DNA of 64,000 nt from JADKBO01 sp965230345 (GCA_965230345.1 CBDDKR010000002.1:1860001-1924000); one strand, 5' to 3'; counted from the first letter of the stretch, positions 25,487 through 33,370 are shown. The notes: generated by a model not told the origin, from the sequence alone. Translations and numbers: made by a program.

Positions 25487-25737
25487 AATTAGCCTGGTCA
25501 AGTAGAGCTTGGAATGATTATTTGTACTGGCAGAAAACAGATAAGAAAAAGCTAAAAAGAATCAATACACTGATCAAAGAGACTCTTCGAGAACCATTTG
25601 AAGGTATCGGAAATCCAGAGGCTTTAAAGCACGAATTACAAGGCTTTTGGTCAAGGCGAATTGATAAAGAACATCGATTGGTTTACACTTATACAGAAGA
25701 AGAATTATTGATAGTCGCTTGTAGATATCACTATTAA
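25483..25737 (+). CDS. Type II toxin, Txe/YoeB family (ribosome-dependent mRNA interferase)
   Basis: At 84 residues it is exactly the length of E. coli YoeB. All catalytic positions fall in register: E46, R65, H83 and Y84, in GNPEALKHELQGFWSRRIDKEHRLVYTY and the C-terminal CRYHY. YoeB cuts mRNA in the ribosomal A site. The toxin is therefore predicted to be active and to be held by the antitoxin overlapping it. It is the only intact toxin of the three related copies in this island. Confidence 0.92.
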   Translation: MKLAWSSRAWNDYLYWQKTDKKKLKRINTLIKETLREPFEGIGNPEALKHELQGFWSRRIDKEHRLVYTYTEEELLIVACRYHY

Positions 25738-25807
25738 ATAGGGTGGTTCGCTCCTTGCGTCGTGGAAATTAGTAGATCTAATGAAACTATATCTATACAT
25801 TTGATAT

Positions 25808-25824
25808 TGTACCAATACGGTACA
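25808..25824. promoter_or_regulatory. Palindromic operator candidate of the second antitoxin gene
   Basis: TGTACC-AATAC-GGTACA is a perfect inverted repeat with 6-base arms, ending 15 bases before the ATG at 25840. Phd/YefM antitoxins bind such sites to control their own operon. The arm TGTAC resembles known YefM operator cores. Confidence 0.55.
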
Positions 25825-25839
25825 CTTAAAAATTAAACT

Positions 25840-26091
25840 ATGTTAATAATAAGTAGTCGAGAATTTAGACAAAATCAAAGGATATATTTTGATAAAGTAG
25901 ATCAAGGAGAACAAATTATAGTTCAGCGTGGAAAGGATAAATCATATTCGTTAACCCCAGTAAATGAGGATGACTTATATTTTAATGAAGAGATGATTAA
26001 AAAGATAAAAAGAAGTGTAGAACAAGCGAAGAATGGGCAAGTTACACGAATTACTAGTTCTCAAGAAATTAAGGATTTATTGGGACTATGA
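25840..26091 (+). CDS. Type II antitoxin, Phd/YefM family (second pair, toxin broken)
   Basis: This 83-residue protein starts MLIISSREFRQNQRIYFDKVDQGEQIIVQRGKDKSYSLTPV, the Phd/YefM DNA-binding fold. It differs in sequence from the first antitoxin. Its gene is intact and overlaps a toxin gene by ATGA, but that toxin carries two stops. The antitoxin may persist as an orphan repressor, or cross-neutralise related toxins (inference). Confidence 0.85.
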   Translation: MLIISSREFRQNQRIYFDKVDQGEQIIVQRGKDKSYSLTPVNEDDLYFNEEMIKKIKRSVEQAKNGQVTRITSSQEIKDLLGL

Positions 26092-26363
26092 GTTATTATG
26101 TGGACTTTACGAATGAAGCCCTGTTAGATTTATAAAAGCACAAAAATTCAGGAGATAAGTTAGTGTTAAAAAAGATCGAAAAACTCTTAAATTAACTTCG
26201 AGAGCATCCTAAAACTGGAACTGGGCAACCAGAAGTACTTAAACATGATCTACAAGGTTTATACTCAAGAAGGATCAATAAAAAGCATAGACTGATTTAT
26301 AATATCCAAGAAGAAATCGTAACAGTTTTTGTCATTAGTGCTTATTCTCAATATGGAGATAAA
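26088..26363 (+). pseudogene. YoeB-type toxin pseudogene with two in-frame TAA codons
   Basis: The frame reads MSYYVDFTNEALLDL-stop-KHKNSGDKLVLKKIEKLLN-stop-LREHPKTGTGQPEVLKHDLQGLYSRRINKKHRLIYNIQEEIVTVFVISAYSQYGDK. The stops are at 26133-26135 and 26193-26195. Where the family often has Glu, each can be explained by one G-to-T change (GAA to TAA). The rest stays in frame and keeps PE, HR and YGDK, so decay is recent. The frame runs on without a stop into an IS982 transposase tail. Confidence 0.8.
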
Positions 26364-26695
26364 GGCTATGTTAGCAAGCAACTTACAGAAGTGCTTTTTG
26401 ATAATGGCATACATCTGGTAACAGGGATACGTAAAAACATGAAAAACTCATTGATGCCTTTAATCGATAAGATAATGCTACGCAAACGTAGCATCATTGA
26501 AACGATCAACGATCAATTAAAAAACATTTGTATGATAGAACATTCTCGCCATCGTTCATTCCACAATTTTATTAATAATCTCTTAGCTGGATTAATAGCA
26601 TACTCTTTCTTGCCAAAAAAGCCCACAATCAAATTATATCAGTTTACACCTCAAAATTCTTCCCAATTAGCTCTTTTTTAATATCGAACTCAGGT
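26355..26695 (+). mobile_element. IS982-family transposase tail with right inverted repeat
   Basis: From GDKGYVSKQLTEVLFDNGIHLVTGIRKNMKNSLMPLIDKIML to SSQLALF (stop 26679-26681) the protein matches the C-terminal third of IS982 transposases; KRSIIETINDQLKNI contains the final DDE glutamate. The element end ATCGAACTCAGGT (26683-26695) follows two bases after the stop. Everything upstream is missing: the fragment starts at GGAGATAAAGG (26355-26365), shared with the toxin gene, pointing to a recombination at short homology. It cannot transpose. Confidence 0.8.
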
Positions 26696-26697
26696 TA

Positions 26698-26958
26698 ATA
26701 CATAATAAATATAATTTCTTCTATATGTATTTATCGCGTATTAAATTATGATATAACAAATTTATACCTTATATTTACTATATAGAACCAAGTAAATTGA
26801 TAACAAAAAACGAAGTCACTTTCACCTAGAACATACTTCTTTTCAAGTAACATCCTATAAAAAGAACTATTGCGAGCTGCAGATCGCATTTTAATGTTTT
26901 CGTATAAAGAGTAATTCCTTTTTATATGAATATTTTTTAACCCTAAATATTTTTTCAA
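26698..26958. other. Upstream region of the lipoprotein cassette, no gene
   Basis: This is a very AT-rich stretch. A small hairpin, TGCGA / TCGCA (26871-26888), followed by TTTTAATGTTTT, could be a weak terminator of the IS982 side. A 70-codon leftward frame covering 26746-26958 has no recognisable features. Confidence 0.35.
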
Positions 26959-27807
26959 ATGAAAAGATCATTATTATTACTATTTGCAATTTTTAGTATT
27001 GTTTTCTTTTATTATTCTTGTAGTAAAGATTCAAAATCAAATCAATTAATTCCAGAAGAAATCACTATTGAAACTATTTTGGAGAAGACCTTGGAAAGTA
27101 ATCCAACAATGAAAATGACAAAGACTCTATCAACAAGAGATAATGTTCCTGTCAGTATGGATACACCTTGTTTTCCTCAAGATATACCGTCTGGATATTT
27201 TTGCTCTACTAATCATGTAACTGCTACTCGAACTCTTAATGCTAAAAACGTACCAGGACTTGGCATTAGGCCTGCATGTAGTGATATGCAAGTAGAATAC
27301 GATGTAACCATCTGCTATAATCCTAACGGCGCTCCGCCATATCAATATTATTTCTACAATTTCACTGCAGATATCGGGAACTGCACCGCTCTTGCTAATT
27401 GGTATAATAACTTATCAAACTCTGATAAGGCCGAGCAGCAAGATATTTGGGAATATGAATTGTCTATCACAGAGGAACTTTCTGTTGTTCAGGCGGTTTC
27501 ACAGTTTTTCAATACTAATTGCCCCGAGAGATTTGCTACATCAACTTTCATTAATGAAATTTGCTATAATCGCTGTCTAATCACCTCAGAAGTATTTCCG
27601 TACTTTAGATCTGTTAAAGCTAAGTGTGGTGGACAGTGCTGTCTTAGAACAAGAGATGCATGCAAAGGACTATCTGGTGCTGTACTGTTCTCTGAGCCAA
27701 CTTTTACAACTGAAGGAGATGATTGCCCAAGTGAGCCTGCGGCATGTAAACCAAATTCTATTCCATTAACAAGAAGTTGTGGAGTAGCATGTGGGGCTAA
27801 AGGATAA
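26959..27807 (+). CDS. Cys-rich predicted lipoprotein, family not recognised
   Basis: A 282-residue protein. The leader MKRSLLLLFAIFSIVFFYYSC suggests a lipobox with Cys 21. The mature part has 16 further Cys residues, many in its C-terminal third (KCGGQCCLRTRDACKG, DCPSEPAACKP, SCGVACGAKG), so up to eight disulfides could form outside the cytoplasm. I recognise no domain. The next gene on the same strand is a T9SS cargo separated by a perfect hairpin; the pair lies between IS982-like ends and looks like a transferred cassette. Possible roles such as surface receptor or secreted effector are speculation. Confidence 0.6.
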   Translation: MKRSLLLLFAIFSIVFFYYSCSKDSKSNQLIPEEITIETILEKTLESNPTMKMTKTLSTRDNVPVSMDTPCFPQDIPSGYFCSTNHVTATRTLNAKNVPGLGIRPACSDMQVEYDVTICYNPNGAPPYQYYFYNFTADIGNCTALANWYNNLSNSDKAEQQDIWEYELSITEELSVVQAVSQFFNTNCPERFATSTFINEICYNRCLITSEVFPYFRSVKAKCGGQCCLRTRDACKGLSGAVLFSEPTFTTEGDDCPSEPAACKPNSIPLTRSCGVACGAKG

Positions 27808-27823
27808 AATATTTTGAATTAAA

Positions 27824-27852
27824 CCTCTGCTAGAAATCATTTCTAGCAGAGG
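27824..27852 (+). terminator. Perfect hairpin between the two cassette genes
   Basis: CCTCTGCTAGAAA and TTTCTAGCAGAGG form a perfect 13-bp stem with a TCA loop, 16 bases after the lipoprotein stop. Only TGCTTTTA follows, so it could be a terminator, a partial terminator that lowers expression of the next gene, or an RNA-stabilising structure. Confidence 0.65.
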
Positions 27853-27870
27853 TGCTTTTAAATTAGCGTC

Positions 27871-29433
27871 ATGATTAAAAATCTAATAATATTTTCCATA
27901 AATTTAATTATTCTAAATTCATCTATCTGTCAAAATTATGATCCAATAGAATTTAAGACTATTAATGATAATTGGTCTCATTATATTTTACCACAAGGGT
28001 TTTTATATGAAAATATAGGGTGTCCAATAATTGAAAACCCTATATTTTTTGATAATGGTTTTTATGTAACGCATTCTATCTGGAATGTAGGAGTAAATCA
28101 GGGATTCATTAGTGAAAGAATTGACTTAATTAACGGTAATTTAAAGTGGAGTAATACATATTACTTCGATTCTATTAATACAAGAGAGTACCCGTCAGAT
28201 CCAAAAGTTGTGAATGACTCTTATAGTCTTCTCTTGAACAAAGAATCACGAACGGTTGATATATTTGGGGATGGAGCTCTGTTTTTGTGGTTTACTTCTG
28301 TTTACGGAGAACGTGATTTTAATATTCTAGATGGTACAGTTCAAAGAGATTATTTAACCGATTCCACTTTGGCAGAAAATGACATGGTGCTGCTACCTAT
28401 ATCGTTGGATGGGTCAACAGTGATAAATGAAAGAGATGGCTCTAATATTCTCAGAATTTCTGATAGTGGTTTTAGATTAACGACACAAATAACAGACAAT
28501 TCTGGACCTCAAATTGATACAATTAATTTATCAAGGCAGATTCCCTATGAATTTGTAAAACAAACATCAACGTTTGAAGAAATTGGAAAAGATAAATACG
28601 TAGGAATAGCTTACTTTAAAAATAGAGACACATTAGCACAAAATGACAAACTAGTTATACTTTCAAAATTTAATTCTTATCTATCTTCTTATGAAGAAAT
28701 AGATATTACAAATTTAGCGGAAGGTTTTGAAAATATAAGAGTGCTAGATTTTCAATCAAATGGAGTTGTATTAGTTATGTTCGAAAGTTTATTTGATTTC
28801 AAGCAACCATTAACTTTTAAGAGTATTAATTTAATGGGTATTGTAGAAGAAACGATAACCCTAGAGGGAAGTCTTTCAGACTTTAATGCTGTAAAAATAC
28901 CTACTGAAGATGGAATGTTAATATATGAAAATCATATTGAAACTGATACCAATTATTTTATATTTCATAAGTCGGATGGCTTTGGTAATATTGAACTTAC
29001 AAAAGAAGAATCTATAAACTTGCCTAATGACTTCTGTGATATTTCAAATATTTACTTTACTCCTAAAAATGATGTGATCTTACAAATGGGTCAATATAAA
29101 AAAACTGATTTAGGAAAGCTAGATAGACCCGTATATAGTTCATATCATCATATTGATGGAGAAACATTTGATCTCAGTACGAAAAATAAAAATATTGGTA
29201 TAAAGCCTTTTAAGCTATATCCAAATCCAACTACTGGTGAAGTTAATATAGAAGCTGAAATACAAATATATAGCGTTGATTTGGTTGATATTAGTGGTCG
29301 GGTGTTTACATTACCAATCAGAACAAATAATACTATGGATGTTTCTTGTTTTCCAACAGGACTATACAAGTTAATTCTAAAAAATGATGACAATTCTATT
29401 TATGGAATAACAAGTATTTTGATAACTCATTAA
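27871..29433 (+). CDS. Secreted protein with T9SS type A sorting domain, family not recognised
   Basis: The 520-residue protein starts with a signal peptide (MIKNLIIFSINLIILNSSICQ) and ends with a T9SS type A sorting domain (FKLYPNPTTGEVNIEAEIQIYSVDLVDISGRVF... to ILITH, about 448-520). The 420 residues between are rich in beta-strand with weak propeller-like repeats (ERIDLINGNLKWSN, ILSKFNSYLSSYEEIDITN); no catalytic motif is seen. Its stop is two bases before an IS982-like end. Together with the Cys-rich lipoprotein it may form a surface system, one anchored and one exported partner. Confidence 0.65.
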   Translation: MIKNLIIFSINLIILNSSICQNYDPIEFKTINDNWSHYILPQGFLYENIGCPIIENPIFFDNGFYVTHSIWNVGVNQGFISERIDLINGNLKWSNTYYFDSINTREYPSDPKVVNDSYSLLLNKESRTVDIFGDGALFLWFTSVYGERDFNILDGTVQRDYLTDSTLAENDMVLLPISLDGSTVINERDGSNILRISDSGFRLTTQITDNSGPQIDTINLSRQIPYEFVKQTSTFEEIGKDKYVGIAYFKNRDTLAQNDKLVILSKFNSYLSSYEEIDITNLAEGFENIRVLDFQSNGVVLVMFESLFDFKQPLTFKSINLMGIVEETITLEGSLSDFNAVKIPTEDGMLIYENHIETDTNYFIFHKSDGFGNIELTKEESINLPNDFCDISNIYFTPKNDVILQMGQYKKTDLGKLDRPVYSSYHHIDGETFDLSTKNKNIGIKPFKLYPNPTTGEVNIEAEIQIYSVDLVDISGRVFTLPIRTNNTMDVSCFPTGLYKLILKNDDNSIYGITSILITH

Positions 29434-29435
29434 GA

Positions 29436-29450
29436 ACCTGAGTTTGGGAT
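29436..29450. repeat. IS982-like terminal sequence, inverted relative to 26683-26697
   Basis: ACCTGAGTTTGGGAT agrees with the reverse complement of the IS982 end (ACCTGAGTTCGAT) over the first nine bases, with looser agreement afterwards. With the end at 26695 it brackets the two-gene cassette. No transposase follows. The match is short and may be chance. Confidence 0.35.
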
Positions 29451-29538
29451 CAAAATAGTAATAGTTGACTGGAGTTGTCGGTTGCAAGATGATAAAGTTT
29501 AAGACTAGGCTTAATAGGTAAAAAAGAGTAAGCAATAA

Positions 29539-29691
29539 TACCTTCAAGTGAAATCTGTCGATAATGTTATCGCAGATGTGATTGCCAATAAAAAATGGGA
29601 TGAGTTAGTGGAATATGGAAATTGGAAAATGAAATTCAAAGCTCCGGCTGATGGATTAGAAATTAAGATGTATCATGCAGAAAATTATTAA
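29539..29691 (+). pseudogene. C-terminal stub of a larger secreted or polymorphic-toxin-like protein
   Basis: An open stretch of 50 codons (YLQVKSVDNVIADVIANKKW... to MYHAENY, stop TAA at 29689) has no normal start except a GTG at 29548. Its stop is two bases before the ATG of the next gene. Short toxin tips directly followed by an immunity gene are typical of displaced Rhs/polymorphic toxin cassettes, and that is how I read it. I cannot assign the toxin family. Confidence 0.45.
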
Positions 29692-29693
29692 TT

Positions 29694-30232
29694 ATGCCTA
29701 GAGATAAATCATCAATTATAAAAATTGAATGCGTGGAATTGCTTGATTTGAAGAAGTATCCGATAATGAAATCTTTTTTACTTTATGGTGACCCAGTTCT
29801 TGACATAAGATATAACTCATATTTTGATGATGATTCGGAAATGACATTTGTTGATATTAGTGAAGAAAAAAGTATATTAATCTGTGGATAACTAAAAATG
29901 GATTGTTGCAAGAGATATTTCTAATTACTTACGATTTTAAGATCATTAATAGCAGTTTTGAAGAATATAAGTTGAATTATTTTGAGGGGATTCCAAGGTT
30001 TAACTATGTGAAATTAGAAGAAGAGGGAATCAAAAATTATAAACTAAATGAGTGTTTAGTTGAAACAATAAAATATGATAATGCTTTGGTGGTATTATTC
30101 TTTGAAGAGGATTTGTCAAAATTGTATTGGATAAAGACAGATAATATATATTATGGATTAGAGAAGAACGCACTTAGAGCAGTAGTATATGATGTTCCTG
30201 AAGGAGAAAAACACATAGTTGATAGGCTCTAA
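29694..30232 (+). pseudogene. Immunity-like gene split by a -1 frameshift
   Basis: Frame one runs from ATG 29694 (MPRDKSSIIKIECVELLDLKKYP...DISEEKSILICG) to a stop at 29889. Frame two, open from about 29864, continues naturally (KYINLWITKNGLLQEIFLITYDFKIINSSFEEYKLNYFEG... to GEKHIVDRL). One extra A in the run of six at 29866-29871 would join them into one acidic protein of about 179 residues, a size common for immunity proteins. Either the gene is broken or the run is a slippage site. No family is recognised. Confidence 0.5.
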
Positions 30233-30248
30233 AAAGTCCAAAAGAAAA

Positions 30249-30282
30249 TGGCTGCTTTTGCTTAGAGGGCAGCCACATTTTT
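30249..30282 (+). terminator. Terminator-like hairpin after the immunity-like gene
   Basis: TGGCTGC (30249-30255) pairs with GCAGCCA (30269-30275); CATTTTTC follows. A second hairpin, AAAGCTCGC / GCGGGCTTT (30411-30444), lies further on. The rest of 30233-30490 shows no gene. Confidence 0.55.
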
Positions 30283-30497
30283 CATTAAAGAAGTCTACGA
30301 TCTAAGCCAATTGCTTAGTAAGATTAGCTTTTCGAATAAAGGCAGAAAGTAGATCCACGACGGTTTTTTCTGATCATCATTAAGAGACTTCGTTGTATTA
30401 AAAAGATTGAAAAGCTCGCTATCATGAATTTTGATGCGGGCTTTTACTTAGTGCGTCAGGTTTGTAGTTAGTTTCAGCTTCTTTTTTGAATAAATGA

Positions 30498-32057
30498 GGG
30501 ATATTCAGAAGTAACGGACATACCACACGCGGTGCAGGTGTTGATTTTTACAATATGGATAAATTTTTACGCTGCTTGAGCTACTGTTTTTGCAATCCGC
30601 TTGCCAATATTTAGTGCATTGGAAGTGTGAATACCGAAAAATATCCACAAAATTTCCGTTTGCTTGGTACGGGCTTTAATTTTATTCAGAAGAAAGTACT
30701 CTTTGTCTGTTCCGAAGCTTCCCTCCAAACGGCTCGCTCGTTCCTTGGTGATCATTTTGCTGAGCAGACTCTTATGTTCTTTATGTCTTCCTGGTCTACC
30801 TTTGCATTTAAAATCTGTCTTTATTGATCGTCTGGTTACATAGCTTCGATTCGCATTGGTTGAATATATTGCATCTGCTCCTAACACTTTAACTTTTTTC
30901 TTGGTCATTTTCTGTGCTTTCCAGATCGTCTTTTTTAATCGATTACCTTCATGATATGCATCAAAGCTCACATGCTCGATAAAACTAATACCATCTATTT
31001 GTAGCTTGTGAAGTTTTGCTCCAAATTCAACACCTTTGATTTCCTTTCCTCTTACAATTGGACGTATATGAGGCTTGTCTATTGACACAATCGCATTTGG
31101 GGGATGTATTTGATTATAGAACTTATCTGATTGTTGTACCAGTATTTTTTTGATCGTACTTCTCCTTTGTAAATAGCGGCGGGTTAACTTTAATGCTCCA
31201 TATGTCATTTCTAATTCGTCGATAATTCCAATTAACTTTTTTAGCAAGCGTAGTAGCCCTCTTGTAAGACTGATTCTTTTTTGCTTACGCTTCTTTTTCA
31301 TCTTGCTGTAACTGATCGACCGAGCTGTCCATTTTTTGATCTTTGTCCTAGGTTGACGCAATCCGTATAGCTTACATATTGAACCTATTTGTTCGTAGAT
31401 CCACTGGACAGAATCATATAGTAGCTTAACTTCTGTTGGGTACTTAATACTACTTTCATAACACGTCGCATCACAAGTTATACTATCTAGATTTTTCATA
31501 TACGGCTTCCAGTTATTGAAGAGTATTTGTTCACATTTATCAATATCAAGACGTTCTGCAAGTTCACATCTAATTTGACTTACTATCTTGAAGTTCGAAA
31601 TGAAATCTCCAGGCTCTAAGAGTATATTACAAAAGATCTGGTAATGGATGTTCCCATTTAGCTGTTCGATTAGTTTTTTATCAGAAAGCCCTGAGTAGTT
31701 TTTCAAAAACATTAAGGCTATCTTTCCACGTGGACAAAAAATGGATTGAGGCCCTTTACGAAATTTCTTCAACCCAAATTGACGAACCAGATTTCCCCAT
31801 GGTATGGATGCAAAAATTTGTCCCAATCTTGTTTGCTTAAACCCATTTAAGTGTTTTTGATAGTCTTTATCAAAATTTGGAAAGATAATCCTTGCTTGAA
31901 AATCAGAAATACGTCGTACTTTCATCTTAATTCTTTTTAGATTATCCCGTTTTTCCGCTACCAACGTAAAAAACGGGGTTTTCTTTTTTATCAAGATAAT
32001 ACTTAATCTATTGATTTCAAAATACTTACAACACTAAATTTAACTCCTGAATATCCC
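30498..32057 (-). mobile_element. Complete insertion sequence with 7-bp target duplication
   Basis: Inverted ends GGGATATTCAGAAGTAA (30498-30514) and TAACTCCTGAATATCCC (32041-32057) differ at two positions over 17 bases. They are flanked by identical TAAATGA copies (30491-30497 and 32058-32064). The 1,560-bp element holds a single full-length DDE transposase gene. Intact ends, intact gene and perfect duplication mark a recent insertion. Confidence 0.85.
30567..31925 (-). CDS. DDE transposase, IS5/IS1182-like (DUF772 plus IS4-type catalytic domain)
   Basis: From the ATG at 31925 the protein has 452 residues (MKVRRISDFQARIIFPNF...); an earlier ATG at 31994 adds 23 residues that look unlike the family. 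The N-terminal part (GPQSIFCPRGKIALMFLKNYSGLSDKKLIEQLNGNIHYQIFC) is a DUF772-type domain. SITCDATCYESSIKYPTEVKLL contains the first catalytic Asp, KVLGADAIYSTNANRSY the second, and RASRLEGSFGTDKEYFLLNKI the Glu. It should cut and rejoin its own element's ends. The element has no passenger genes. Confidence 0.88.
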   Translation of the reverse strand: MKVRRISDFQARIIFPNFDKDYQKHLNGFKQTRLGQIFASIPWGNLVRQFGLKKFRKGPQSIFCPRGKIALMFLKNYSGLSDKKLIEQLNGNIHYQIFCNILLEPGDFISNFKIVSQIRCELAERLDIDKCEQILFNNWKPYMKNLDSITCDATCYESSIKYPTEVKLLYDSVQWIYEQIGSICKLYGLRQPRTKIKKWTARSISYSKMKKKRKQKRISLTRGLLRLLKKLIGIIDELEMTYGALKLTRRYLQRRSTIKKILVQQSDKFYNQIHPPNAIVSIDKPHIRPIVRGKEIKGVEFGAKLHKLQIDGISFIEHVSFDAYHEGNRLKKTIWKAQKMTKKKVKVLGADAIYSTNANRSYVTRRSIKTDFKCKGRPGRHKEHKSLLSKMITKERASRLEGSFGTDKEYFLLNKIKARTKQTEILWIFFGIHTSNALNIGKRIAKTVAQAA

Positions 32058-32334
32058 TAAATGACAAGGTCTATTGCTCCCCTTCTTGACCCATAGTACA
32101 TTCACTGCTGAAAAGCTTTGGAAATAACCAAAGAAGTAGTGCTCTTAAAGCTTCACTTAATGTACACCGGTAAAAAAAGTAGTTCTTTTGATACAACATT
32201 TTAGAAACTTAATGAATCTTAAATATGGAGACCATTAAAAGTTTTGGAATACAATCCGATATACGAAGTATTTAGAGTTAGAATACACTAAACAGCTTTA
32301 ATCGTCTTATGAATAGGAACAAAAATCAAGTCAC

Positions 32335-32404
32335 AAAAAAGCCCCCTAAAAGAACTTTAGGAGGCCACCCGAACGCTATGAAAAAATTAACTTTTATCGA
32401 TTTT
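32335..32404 (-). ncRNA. Candidate small RNA with own promoter and terminator
   Basis: On the minus strand a promoter-like pair (32411-32442) is followed about 40 bases later by a stem-loop, GCCTCCTAAA / TTTAGGGGGC (32365-32341), and six T residues (32340-32335). This predicts a transcript of about 70 bases with no open frame. On the plus strand the same stretch could be read as AGGAGG followed by an 11-codon frame from 32378 (MKKLTFIDFI), a weaker explanation. Confidence 0.4.
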
Positions 32405-32410
32405 ATATAA

Positions 32411-32442
32411 CAAATATATACCTATGTTTTTACTTAATCAAG
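32411..32442 (-). promoter_or_regulatory. Promoter-like elements for the candidate small RNA
   Basis: Read on the minus strand, CTTG (32442-32439), 20 bases, then TATATTTG (32418-32411). The second fits TAnnTTTG exactly and the first differs from TTTG by one base; the spacing is typical. Confidence 0.45.
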
Positions 32443-32492
32443 TTAGAGCATTAAAAACTTAATATATTTTTAATATTAGGTTTATTTTAATA

Positions 32493-32930
32493 TCACTCCA
32501 TTTTATCCTGACACAATGATGCAAAAGTGAAGAGCTTGATTCATTTTTTAACGCTCCATATCTATAAAATACCTAAACGGATTGAGTTATCATCTTTTTT
32601 GACTTGACCAAGAAAAGAAACAAAAGAGCTCAAGTTTTCACTCTCATCTTTGTCTTGACACAATGATACAAAAGCCAAGAGCTTGATTCATTTTTTAACG
32701 TTCACTATCCATAAAAATGTTTAAACGAATTGAGTTATCATCTTTTCTGACTTGACTCAGAAAAGAAGCAAAAGAGCTCAAGTTTTCACTCTCATCTTTG
32801 TCTTGATACAAAGATGCAAAAATCAAGAGCTTGATTCATTTCTTAACGTTCAGTATCCATAAAAATGTTTAAACGAATTGAGTTATCATCTTTTCTGACT
32901 TGACTCAGAAAAGAAGCAAAAGAACTCAAG
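32493..32930. repeat. Three tandem copies of a 145-148 bp repeat
   Basis: Units begin with TCACTC at 32493, 32638 and 32786 and are about 145, 148 and 145 bp long. All contain AAGAGCTTGATTCATTT, a TTAACG box, GAGTTATCATCTTTT and an inverted pair ACTTGA...TCAAG around AAAAGAAGCAAAAG. Copies 2 and 3 are closest to each other. They are contiguous without unique spacers, so this is not a CRISPR. No frame is conserved across the copies. Confidence 0.85.
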
Positions 32931-32949
32931 ACTATAATTCTCATTTAAC

Positions 32950-33041
32950 GGTTTCCTATCCTTTGATTTTACTAAATGAAAAAAACTCGCTTTCAGCTCA
33001 AACAGTTTTTCATTCTTCACGCAAAATCAAACGCATAAACC
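32950..33041. repeat. 92-bp imperfect palindrome
   Basis: Three nested arm pairs face each other: GGTTT (32950-32954) with AAACC (33037-33041), TTTGATTTT (32962-32970) with AAAATCAAA (33023-33031), and AATGAAAAA (32975-32983) with TTTTTCATT (33006-33014). The unpaired centre is about 22 bases. It directly follows the tandem array. The remaining sequence to 33370 shows no gene. Confidence 0.65.
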
Positions 33042-33370
33042 TATTCGAATTAAGGTCGATTAGCATTGAAAGTGTTTTTTTACATGGCTTCTTGCTTTAG
33101 AATAGGAATTGAATGCTGTTTAAAAATCTTGAAGCCTTGGAAAGATTTTAGGATTGGATTTTGGTTTTGACTGAAAGGAGAAAAATCTTTGTAAGAAAAA
33201 CGTTATTGAAACCGTCATAATGATGATTATAGAGGATTATCCTCTTTTCTTTAGATAAGCAAAGAAAATGAAAGAACCTGTAACTTTTAAAGAAAGTAGA
33301 GTCCAAACAGATGAATAGGTGTGATAAATCATGCTAATTTTGAATTATAGAAACCTTAAAATTACGATTC

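Noticed and set aside
29862..29875. Canonical -1 programmed frameshift site (A AAA AAG) in the immunity-like gene
   Set aside because: The heptamer is in the wrong phase for tandem slippage and no downstream pseudoknot is evident; a base loss is simpler, though slippage is kept as a possibility.
32493..32930. Possible CRISPR array because of regularly spaced repeats
   Set aside because: The repeats are ~147 bp, directly adjacent and have no unique spacers; no cas gene is near.
32900..33100. Rightward 66-codon frame
   Set aside because: It spans the third tandem repeat and the long palindrome, so its openness is due to repeat composition.
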